Assembly (NCBI GenBank): GCA_964508025.1
Contig: CAZDSF010000067.1
Coordinates: 1-20,345 of the forward strand
Source of the DNA: JAAZNO01 sp964508025
GTDB lineage: Bacteria; Chloroflexota; Anaerolineae; B4-G1; SLSP01
Direction: 5' to 3'
Length of the DNA stretch: 20,345 nucleotides
Shown here piece after piece: positions 1-5,734 of the stretch. The position numbers were made by a program, and so were the translations under genes. Under the pieces are notes generated by a model, which was not told the origin of the DNA, made no database searches, and saw nothing but the letters and a program-made list of their open reading frames with translations. Numbering within the stretch: the stretch's first letter is position 1; each line of letters starts with the position of its first letter.

Positions 1-1795
1 TGAGCGCAGCGGAAGTGGGGCGTCCCGTTTCCAAATCCCAGCCGTATTCCGCGTAAGCGCCGGCGAGTAAGGCATCCAGGTCGGGGAGGTTGCCCTCGCT
101 GCCGCCGTCGAGGGGCTGGGCGAAGAGGGCCGGCAGGCGTTCATCCGCGCGGGTGAGGCCCCGTCGCAGGTTGAGCAGCCGTTTGAGCGTGACGCCGCGC
201 TTGCCGAGCGTGAGCAAATCTTCCGCCGCCAGCTCCCAACCGGTGATGGCGTTGAGCGCGCGCCGCACCGGCTCGACGCCGGGGTTCTGGAACTGGCACA
301 GGGTCAGCGCGTTGTAGAGATCGCGCCACGCTTGTTGTCGCGCCGCGATGCGCCCTTTTTCTGCTGAGGACTCAAAACGCTCTCCCGGCTCGATGCCCAA
401 TTCCCACGCCGGCCCTTGACCGGTATCCACGCTGTACATATCCCCTTGCATGTGACAGGCGCCGCGCGGCGCAAGGGCGTAGATCGCCGCCATCGCGCTG
501 AAGGCGCGGGGATCGTGCATGGGCAGCTCCAGGCCATTGACCGTGGCGCTGAGCTCCGGGACGCCGTAGCGCGTCGCCAGGGCGCGGTTCCCTTCCGCCA
601 AAATGCGCCCGAAGCCCTGACCCCGGCCCAGCATCTCGATCAAGGTGTGCATGGCAGCGGCGTCCCCGTAGCGGATCTCGAGGCCGCCGGTATCCGCTGC
701 CGTGAGCGCGCCCCGCTCGAAGAGCTCGCAGGCGAGCGCCAGCGTCACGCCCGTGCTGATCGTATCCAGCCCGTAGACGTTGCACAGGCGCCCGGCAGCG
801 ATGACGGCTTCTTGATCGTGGATGAGCAGCAGGCTGCCCAACGCCGCGATGGTCTCGTATTCCGGGCCATCCACCTTCTCCAGCCCGTAGGCGGGGGCGC
901 GGGTCTCTCTGCCGCAGGCGATGGGGCAACGATAGCAGGCGGTGTTGCGGTTCTGGTAGGCTTCCACCATCAGCACGCCGGAGAGCTCGCTGCCCTCGGC
1001 CCATTCCCCTTGCTGGAAGTAGCGGATAGGGACATCGCCGTACATCAAGCCCATATCCACATACCCTGCTGTCCCCGCCAGGCGCAGGGACATGGCGGTC
1101 ATATCTTCATCCAGCGCGCCGATGATCTCTTTGACCACGGCCTTGAGCGCCTCCGGCGCGGCGACGGGGACTTGCGCTGTGCCGCGCACGCCGATGGCTT
1201 TGAGGCCCTTGGCGCCCATGACGGCGCCCATGCCCGTGCGCCCGGCGGCGCGCCCGTGATCGTTCATCACGGCGGCCATGCGGGCACCGGTCTCGCCGGC
1301 AGGGCCAATGCAGGCGACGCGCGCTTTGGGCTGCTCGAGGCGCGCGCGCACGGCTTCTTGTGTGGCATAGCTGTCGAGGCCCCACAGGTCGGCGGCGTCA
1401 TGCAACTGCGCCTCCCCTTCGACAATGGCGAGCCAGACAGGCGCAGCGGCTTTGCCGGTGATGAGGATGCCATCGTAGCCGGCGAAACGCAGCTCCGGGC
1501 CGAAGAACCCGCCCGAATTGGATTCGCCCCATCTGCCGGTGAGCGGCGAGAGCGCGCACACGCTGAAGCGCCCTGCGGAGGGCATGGCGGTGCCCACCAG
1601 CGGCCCGGTCATAAAGATGAGGGGGTTTTCCGGCCCCAGAGGATCGGTGTGCGCATCTATCAGATCGAAGGCGTAGCGCGCCGCCAGCGCACTGCCGCCC
1701 ACAAAATCGCGGGCGTAGGTCTCGTGCAGCGGCTCATCCCAGATGCAGTTTGCGGTCAAATCCACGCGCAGAATTTTGCCCATATAGCCGGTCAT
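1..1795 (-). CDS. Aldehyde:ferredoxin oxidoreductase family tungsten enzyme, C-terminus cut by window edge
   Basis: I translated the - strand directly: it is open for 598 codons from the ATG at 1795 to the window edge, with no stop. The AOR family oxidises aldehydes (or related substrates) to acids using a tungsten bis-pyranopterin cofactor and one [4Fe-4S] cluster, passing electrons to ferredoxin in the cytoplasm. The cluster ligands are visible as C-X2-C-X3-C (CYRCPIACG, C287, C290, C294) plus a distal Cys500 in YNALTLCQF, close to the positions known in the Pyrococcus enzyme. The pterin-binding N-terminal region has GPLVGTAMPSAGRFSVC, and VYGLDTIS lies in the middle. The start is supported by AAGGAG 5-6 nt upstream; the family is about 600 aa, so only a few residues are missing. 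Substrate is not determinable. It lies downstream of the HAS-barrel gene on the same strand, with a 139-nt repeat-bearing spacer. Confidence 0.93.
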   Translation of the reverse strand, partial: MTGYMGKILRVDLTANCIWDEPLHETYARDFVGGSALAARYAFDLIDAHTDPLGPENPLIFMTGPLVGTAMPSAGRFSVCALSPLTGRWGESNSGGFFGPELRFAGYDGILITGKAAAPVWLAIVEGEAQLHDAADLWGLDSYATQEAVRARLEQPKARVACIGPAGETGARMAAVMNDHGRAAGRTGMGAVMGAKGLKAIGVRGTAQVPVAAPEALKAVVKEIIGALDEDMTAMSLRLAGTAGYVDMGLMYGDVPIRYFQQGEWAEGSELSGVLMVEAYQNRNTACYRCPIACGRETRAPAYGLEKVDGPEYETIAALGSLLLIHDQEAVIAAGRLCNVYGLDTISTGVTLALACELFERGALTAADTGGLEIRYGDAAAMHTLIEMLGRGQGFGRILAEGNRALATRYGVPELSATVNGLELPMHDPRAFSAMAAIYALAPRGACHMQGDMYSVDTGQGPAWELGIEPGERFESSAEKGRIAARQQAWRDLYNALTLCQFQNPGVEPVRRALNAITGWELAAEDLLTLGKRGVTLKRLLNLRRGLTRADERLPALFAQPLDGGSEGNLPDLDALLAGAYAEYGWDLETGRPTSAAL

Positions 1796-1814
1796 GTGGT
1801 GCTCCTTGAAGCCG

Positions 1815-1868
1815 TAGCGTGTTAGCGTATTAGCGTGTTAGCGTATTAGCGTCAAAGCGTGTTAGCGG
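1815..1868. repeat. 8-bp tandem repeat array (about 7 units) upstream of the AOR gene
   Basis: Six complete 8-bp units follow each other: TAGCGTGT, TAGCGTAT, TAGCGTGT, TAGCGTAT, TAGCGTCA, AAGCGTGT, then a partial TAGCGG. The first four alternate GT/AT endings, so there is also a 16-bp higher-order unit. The array ends 20 nt before the AOR start codon (1795) and would lie in or beside its 5' untranslated region. No coding role is seen. Confidence 0.9.
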
Positions 1869-1919
1869 TTTTGTAAAGGCGTGGAATGGCGATGAATCGG
1901 AAAGCTCTCGTGGGAGTTT
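1869..1919. other. Spacer between HAS-barrel gene and AOR, no gene seen
   Basis: The rest of the 139-nt spacer between the HAS-barrel stop (1935) and the AOR start (1795). I see no convincing open reading frame, no RNA gene and no strong terminator. A short imperfect dyad (CTC...GAG near 1903-1915) is too weak to call a terminator for the - strand gene. Confidence 0.5.
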
Positions 1920-1944
1920 TTCATCCTTCCGCCTTCATCCTTCC
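1920..1944. repeat. 14-bp direct repeat duplicating the stop region of the HAS-barrel gene
   Basis: TTCATCCTTCC occurs at 1920-1930 and 1934-1944, giving a 14-bp period. On the - strand the right copy contains the last two codons and TGA stop of the HAS-barrel gene; the left copy repeats the same string just downstream of the stop. It looks like a small slipped-strand duplication. Confidence 0.8.
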
Positions 1945-2558
1945 AATTGCTGTAGGATGGTTTCCAGGCGCAGCGGCTCCCGGCCCAAGCGGCGGGCCAG
2001 GTAGCGCCCGGCCTGGAGCAGGTAGTCCTGATAATCGGCGGTCCCTGGCGCGCCGTGCAGCGGCGCCGCGCGCAGCAACGCTCGCGTGATGAGCTCATCG
2101 GCAGGTACGTCGCGGTTCTCCAGCAGCGGGCGCAGGAAATCCGGCTGCGCAGTGATGGCGCGCACCTCGTCGGATGTGCAGACGTGGATACGGTGCAGGA
2201 TCATCGGCGGCTGGGGCGGCAGCCCGTAATGATAGCCGCGTTCATCGCCATAACCCACGGCGACGACGGAGATCTCCACCGGCACGGAGCGCACCTCGCG
2301 CTGATCGCGGATGACCTCGGCGTAGGTTGGGTCGCCTTCGACGACGGCGGCGGCCAAATCGCGCAGAAAGGGATCGTCTTGCAGGCGGATGTCGTAGACC
2401 AGGCCGATGAGCTGCGCCTGTCCCTGCTGGATGGGCGCGCGGACGAAGGTGCCGAAGGTGGGCACATCCGGTTCGGGAATGCGTGAGGCGACGACGAAGC
2501 CGCGAATGTCGGCGCGTAACACGTTGCCGATGGGAATCGAGGGTGTGGAATGGGTCAT
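1935..2558 (-). CDS. Stand-alone HAS-barrel protein resembling the HerA N-terminal domain
   Basis: A 207-aa protein. Its N-terminal ~130 residues resemble the HAS-barrel of HerA helicases: IGNVLRADIRGFVVASR, then FGTFVRAP and QLIGLVYDI (about 49-57), then a second half with VRSVPVEISVVAVG and GLPPQPPMILHRI. In archaeal HerA this barrel precedes the hexameric ATPase and contributes to NurA contact during DNA end resection. No Walker A or B motif is present here, so this is the barrel without the motor; the C-terminal ~70 residues are helical with no recognised domain. Two adjacent ATGs exist (2561 and 2558). GGAGG at 2568-2564 is 2 nt from the first and 5 nt from the second, so I chose 2558. 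It lies 75 nt after nurA on the same strand. The family call rests on remembered sequence resemblance, not a search; a structural role beside NurA is inferred. Confidence 0.6.
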   Translation of the reverse strand: MTHSTPSIPIGNVLRADIRGFVVASRIPEPDVPTFGTFVRAPIQQGQAQLIGLVYDIRLQDDPFLRDLAAAVVEGDPTYAEVIRDQREVRSVPVEISVVAVGYGDERGYHYGLPPQPPMILHRIHVCTSDEVRAITAQPDFLRPLLENRDVPADELITRALLRAAPLHGAPGTADYQDYLLQAGRYLARRLGREPLRLETILQQLEG

Positions 2559-2571
2559 CATGGCCTCCGAA

Positions 2572-2616
2572 AGTCAAGGGTCATAAAGTCAGGAGTCACA
2601 GAGTCAAGAGTCAGAC
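2572..2616. repeat. 15-bp tandem repeat, three copies, between nurA and the HAS-barrel gene
   Basis: Three consecutive 15-mers: AGTCAAGGGTCATAA, AGTCAGGAGTCACAG and AGTCAAGAGTCAGAC. Each holds two RGTCA-like words. The array fills most of the 75-nt spacer and ends just before the Shine-Dalgarno of the HAS-barrel gene. Unrelated in sequence to the 8-bp array further left, but alike in style. Confidence 0.88.
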
Positions 2617-2633
2617 GTGAACTCGCCGCGCGA

Positions 2634-3788
2634 TCAGAAAAATCCCTTTTGGCGCGCTTTTTCTGATGGGCGGGCCACGAGGCCGCGTTCGAGCAATTGC
2701 CGGTGCAGCAGGCTTTCCAGAGCGGCTTTGTCCTGGTGAGTGACGAGGGCCAGCTCATGCGCGCGCGCCAGGACGTAGGGATTGCCGTGGAGGATGTGCG
2801 CTTGATGGAGGAGGATGGCGTGCAAGGTCGCGGCCCAGTCCGTGCGCTCTGCCGCCCAACGCGGCGCTTCGATGCGGGCAATCACCGGCGCATCTGCGTC
2901 GCCGATATTCAGATAACAAAACCATACGGCGTGTCCGTAGCGCGCGTGACGCTCGTTCATTGCGGAGGTGCGGGCAAACCAGGTGGAGCGTTCGCCCGGC
3001 GCGAGGGTGTGCTGCATGAGCAGCTCGTCGTCCACGGCTTCGGGGCGCTGTTCGCCTTTGTGTCGCGGTTGTCCACTGTCATCGAGGCGGCTGCGCCAGA
3101 GCAGCTCGATCAACCCGCGCCCGCCGGGACGCTCCACGAAGCCGACAGGCATCGCGCCGGCATCGCGCAGGCGGTCGAAGGCTGCGAAATACAGGGGGAG
3201 GGCGCTTTCCTCCTCTTTGCTGCGTCCGGTGTAGGGCCAGAGGAGGGGCCCGTCGGTGAGCGCCAGGATCGGCAGCGGCGCCCCCTCGGCGCGGAGGTTT
3301 TCTGCCAGGGTTGCGGCGTGGCGCAGCTCGGCGACTGTGCGGCGCATCCCCAACTGCCCGCCGATGAGCAAGCCCTTTTCGTCATAGAGCTCGTGTTCGG
3401 CGAAGTGCAGCGCGGCTTCCTGCGAAGGCGTGGGGGCTTGCCCGTTGTAGCGGAAGATCAACGCGCCTATCTGGATGACGTAGTAGAGCGCGATGGCGTG
3501 ACGATCCGGCGCGATCTGCGAGCCATCCACGCCGATGAGGACGCTGCCTCGGGGGGGACCGCCTTCGACTTGTAGCCGGGTCGCCAGAGGCCATTCTGTC
3601 TGGGGAAGGGCAAGCTCCTCTTCGGCGTCACGCTGTTGCGCGAGCTGCGTTCGCAATGCCGCCGGAGATGGCGCGCTCTCCAGCCATTGCACAACATGCG
3701 TCAGCTCCTTTTCCGCCTGTTGGAGGCGTATCTGAGCTTGCCGACTCAAGGCTTCGATGGCGGGTTTCAAGCGTTCAAGGCGTAACAT
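2634..3788 (-). CDS. nurA: NurA-family DNA end-resection nuclease
   Basis: A 384-aa protein (start at 3788). NurA is a Mn-dependent 5'-3' exonuclease/endonuclease that acts with the HerA ATPase to resect DNA double-strand ends. The two acidic metal-site motifs of the family are visible: IGVDGSQI (Asp88) and ILALTDGPLL (Asp179), followed by the conserved C-terminal stretch NPYVLARAHELALVTH. The first ~60 residues are predicted helical and charged (RLQQAEKELTHVVQWLE). An in-frame ATG exists 9 nt upstream (3797), but it lies inside a TATAAT -10 box, so transcription should begin downstream of it; 3788 is preferred. Head of the - strand block and divergent from mraZ. No HerA ATPase gene is present in this window. 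Confidence 0.85.
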   Translation of the reverse strand: MLRLERLKPAIEALSRQAQIRLQQAEKELTHVVQWLESAPSPAALRTQLAQQRDAEEELALPQTEWPLATRLQVEGGPPRGSVLIGVDGSQIAPDRHAIALYYVIQIGALIFRYNGQAPTPSQEAALHFAEHELYDEKGLLIGGQLGMRRTVAELRHAATLAENLRAEGAPLPILALTDGPLLWPYTGRSKEEESALPLYFAAFDRLRDAGAMPVGFVERPGGRGLIELLWRSRLDDSGQPRHKGEQRPEAVDDELLMQHTLAPGERSTWFARTSAMNERHARYGHAVWFCYLNIGDADAPVIARIEAPRWAAERTDWAATLHAILLHQAHILHGNPYVLARAHELALVTHQDKAALESLLHRQLLERGLVARPSEKARQKGFF

Positions 3789-3795
3789 GCTTTGC

Positions 3796-3823
3796 ATTAT
3801 AGTCCAGGTGGCGATGGGGGCAA
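3796..3823 (-). promoter_or_regulatory. nurA promoter, probably giving a leaderless mRNA
   Basis: On the - strand TTGCCC (3823-3818) is followed by a 16-bp spacer and a perfect TATAAT (3801-3796). Seven nucleotides (GCAAAGC) then separate the -10 box from the ATG at 3788. The expected transcription start falls at or next to that A, and no Shine-Dalgarno is present. This supports a leaderless transcript; it is inference from spacing. Confidence 0.6.
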
Positions 3824-3877
3824 CCGCGCCTTTTTCTGCGCGCGCGTGCGCTCAGCAGCTAGGAGCGACAACAGCAG

Positions 3878-3931
3878 TTTTCCCAAATTTTCTGGATTTT
3901 TGGGATTTCCCTATTGCATAATTTGGGAAAA
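3878..3931. promoter_or_regulatory. Perfect 12-bp inverted repeat in the nurA-mraZ divergent region, candidate operator
   Basis: TTTTCCCAAATT (3878-3889) and AATTTGGGAAAA (3920-3931) are exact reverse complements, with arm centres 42 bp apart (about four helical turns). A third copy of the core, TTTGGGA (3899-3905), followed by TTTCCC lies between the arms. The right arm sits in the -35/-10 spacer of the mraZ promoter, so a bound protein could occlude it. It precedes the expected mraZ transcription start, so it is unlikely to be an RNA terminator of this operon. Confidence 0.55.
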
Positions 3932-3942
3932 TGGGATATAAT
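3914..3942 (+). promoter_or_regulatory. mraZ (dcw operon) promoter
   Basis: TTGCAT (3914-3919), a 17-bp spacer, and a perfect TATAAT (3937-3942). The predicted transcription start is near 3949, giving a leader of about 84 nt before the mraZ ATG. The -35 box matches the consensus only 3/6; the -10 is 6/6. It is the only strong promoter I found for the dcw operon. Confidence 0.75.
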
Positions 3943-3943
3943 G

Positions 3944-3979
3944 TGGTAGATGGTGGGGAGAGATGGGGGAAAGTGGGGG
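3944..3979 (+). promoter_or_regulatory. MraZ-box operator: TGGGG direct repeats in 10-bp phase
   Basis: TGGGG begins at 3954, 3964 and 3974, exactly 10 bp apart, with a degenerate TGGT in the same phase at 3944. Known MraZ operators are three TGGGN direct repeats separated by 5 nt, which is the same 10-bp period. The array lies just downstream of the -10 box and before mraZ, as expected for autorepression of the dcw operon by its first product. Confidence 0.8.
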
Positions 3980-4032
3980 ATTTGGTCCCTCCCTGGGCGT
4001 TGGTTCCGACAAGTGGTGGGAGTGTGACGTTT

Positions 4033-4470
4033 ATGTTCCTGGGGCAATTTACTTATACGCTCGATGATAAGGGTCGCGTCATCATCCCGTCTCGCTATCG
4101 TGAAAATCTGGGCGAACGGGTCATTATCACCCGCTCGCTAGACCCCTGCATCACATTGTACCCCATTGCTGTGTGGACGGAACTCGCTCAGAAAGTCAAC
4201 GCTCTCCCGATGACCTCAACTCCGGGGCGCGCTTTGCGCCGTCTCCTCTTTGCCGATGCCGCTGACGTTACTCCCGATCGTCAGGGGCGGATTTTGTTGC
4301 CTGATCGTTTGCGCGAACATGCCGGGTTAGATGTAGCCAGCGGCGTTCTGGTGGTGGGCTTGGATCATTACATCGAATTCTGGAATCCTGAGCGCTGGGC
4401 GGAGCAGAATGCTCGCGAACTGGCGATGATGGAGGACGACCCGGCATTATGGGAGAAGTTGCAGATCTGA
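4033..4470 (+). CDS. mraZ: Transcriptional regulator MraZ
   Basis: A 145-aa protein, the normal family length. MraZ is a ring-forming DNA-binding protein of two AbrB-like (SpoVT-AbrB) half domains that represses its own operon. Both signature DxxGR motifs are visible: DDKGRVIIPSRYR (about 11-23) and DRQGRILLPDRLR (about 82-94). The frame is open further upstream (to 3931), but the ATG at 4033 (MFLGQF) matches the family N-terminus, has GGGAG about 10 nt upstream, and follows the promoter and operator. It is the first gene of the dcw operon, and its 3' end overlaps rsmH by 22 nt. It is likely regulated through the TGGGG array at 3944-3979. Confidence 0.95.
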   Translation: MFLGQFTYTLDDKGRVIIPSRYRENLGERVIITRSLDPCITLYPIAVWTELAQKVNALPMTSTPGRALRRLLFADAADVTPDRQGRILLPDRLREHAGLDVASGVLVVGLDHYIEFWNPERWAEQNARELAMMEDDPALWEKLQI

Positions 4471-5405
4471 GTGACGCCCCCGCCGGGCAACACCTCCCGG
4501 TGTTGTTGCGCGAAGTGCTGGACGGACTTGCCGTGACGGCAGGGGGATTGTACATTGACGGGACGCTAGGCGGCGGCGGTCATGCCGCAGCCATCCTGGA
4601 AGCCAGCGCGCCGGACGGGCGTTTGCTGGGCTTCGACCGGGATCCGCAAGCGGTGCTTCGCGCACAGGAACGATTGCAGGCTTTTGGCGCGCGCGCGCAT
4701 CTAGTCCATGCTCCGTACACGCTGTTGGAAGCCGTTGTCTTGCGCGAGGCTTTTTCCCCGGTGGATGGCGTGCTCTTTGACTTGGGGTTTTCCTCCTATC
4801 AGGTGGATGATCCACAACGCGGGTTTGCTTTCCGGCAGGAGGGGCCGTTGGATATGCGTTTCGATCCGACGGCGCCTGGCCCTACGGCGGCAGAGCTGGT
4901 GAATGCTTTGCCGGAAAGCGAATTGGCGACATTGTTATGGTGCTACGGCGAGGAGCCGCGCAGCCGGGCGATAGCCAGAGCTATCACGGCGGCGCGCCCG
5001 CTGCGCAGCACACGCCAGCTCGCGGATGTGATTGTCGCCGCTGTGGGGCGCGGCGCCTCGCGGGGATTGCATCCGGCGACGCGCACATTTCAGGCGTTGC
5101 GCATCGCCGTCAATGATGAACTGGCGCTGCTGGCGGCGACGTTGCCGCAAGCCGTGAAGGTGCTACGTCCAGGTGGGCGTTTGGCCGTCATTAGTTTCCA
5201 CTCTCTTGAGGATCGCGTGGTGAAGCGTTTTCTGCAACAAGCTGCACGGGGCTGTACGTGTCCGCCCGAAGCGCCGGTTTGTACTTGCGGGCAGGCGCCG
5301 ACTTTGCGTCTGGTGACGCGCAAGCCGGTCACGCCTGGCGCAGCAGAGCTCGCGGCCAATCCGCGCAGTCGCAGCGCGAAATTGCGCATCGCTGAGAGGA
5401 TCTAG
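4449..5405 (+). CDS. rsmH: 16S rRNA (cytosine1402-N4)-methyltransferase RsmH
   Basis: A 318-aa protein. RsmH (MraW) transfers methyl from S-adenosylmethionine to N4 of C1402 in the 16S rRNA decoding centre. Visible motifs: HLPVLLREVLDGL (15-27), the SAM-binding loop DGTLGGGGH (38-45 region) and GFDRDP (61-66), DLGFSSYQVDDPQRGFAF (111-128), LDMRFD (134-139), HPATRTFQALRIAVNDEL, and the C-terminal ISFHSLEDRVVKRF. It starts inside mraZ (22-nt overlap), with GGAGG 13 nt before the ATG, so translational coupling to mraZ is likely. A Cys cluster (about 267-281, CTCPPEAPVCTCG) occurs near the C-terminus, as is common in the family. Confidence 0.96.
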   Translation: MGEVADLSDAPAGQHLPVLLREVLDGLAVTAGGLYIDGTLGGGGHAAAILEASAPDGRLLGFDRDPQAVLRAQERLQAFGARAHLVHAPYTLLEAVVLREAFSPVDGVLFDLGFSSYQVDDPQRGFAFRQEGPLDMRFDPTAPGPTAAELVNALPESELATLLWCYGEEPRSRAIARAITAARPLRSTRQLADVIVAAVGRGASRGLHPATRTFQALRIAVNDELALLAATLPQAVKVLRPGGRLAVISFHSLEDRVVKRFLQQAARGCTCPPEAPVCTCGQAPTLRLVTRKPVTPGAAELAANPRSRSAKLRIAERI

Positions 5406-5406
5406 C

Positions 5407-5733
5407 ATGAGCGTTATCTGGCAACAACGCACACATGGCATCCAACGCCGCCGGGAAGCTTTCAACAGCGCCCTGGCGCGGATGTTTTTGGGCGTGGTGG
5501 TGGCGGTGACATTGCTGGGCGCGTTGTATCTGAATGTGATCGGCGCCAATGTGCGTCTGTCGGGATATGTGTGGGAGCTTGAGGAGAACCTGGGTCTCCA
5601 GCAACGTCAAAACCAGGCGCTCATGGTGGAGATTGCCCGTTTGAGCAGCATCCCGGTGCTGCAGCAACGTTCGATTGCGCTGGGCTTTGCCCCGGCGGAG
5701 AACGTGCATTTCCTGGTCATTCCGGAGCCATAG
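5407..5733 (+). CDS. ftsL: FtsL-like small bitopic cell-division protein
   Basis: 108 aa. FtsL is a short bitopic protein of the divisome core that works with FtsQ/DivIB and DivIC/FtsB and activates FtsW-FtsI. Here a basic cytoplasmic N-terminus (about 1-25) leads into one membrane helix (about 27-45), then a heptad-rich outside coiled coil (about 51-80), ending in the typical ALGFAPAENVHFLVIP. Sequence identity is low across the family, so the call also rests on topology and on its position between rsmH and ftsI. The start is 1 nt after the rsmH stop, with AGAGGA 6 nt upstream. A DivIC-like name would be the alternative. Confidence 0.8.
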   Translation: MSVIWQQRTHGIQRRREAFNSALARMFLGVVVAVTLLGALYLNVIGANVRLSGYVWELEENLGLQQRQNQALMVEIARLSSIPVLQQRSIALGFAPAENVHFLVIPEP

Positions 5734-5734
5734 C

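Noticed and set aside
416..1825. 469-codon + strand open frame opposite the AOR gene
   Set aside because: It is the antisense shadow of a high-GC gene. The - strand translation matches the AOR family along its length, including all cluster cysteines; the + strand product resembles nothing.
1827..1855. Possible AOR promoter TTGACG-N17-TAATAC on the - strand
   Set aside because: The -35-like box is good (5/6) but the -10 matches only 3/6 and is a by-product of the 8-bp repeats; not enough to call.
3789..3797. Upstream nurA start codon at 3797
   Set aside because: That ATG is inside the perfect TATAAT of the nurA promoter; the ATG at 3788 fits transcription and family length.
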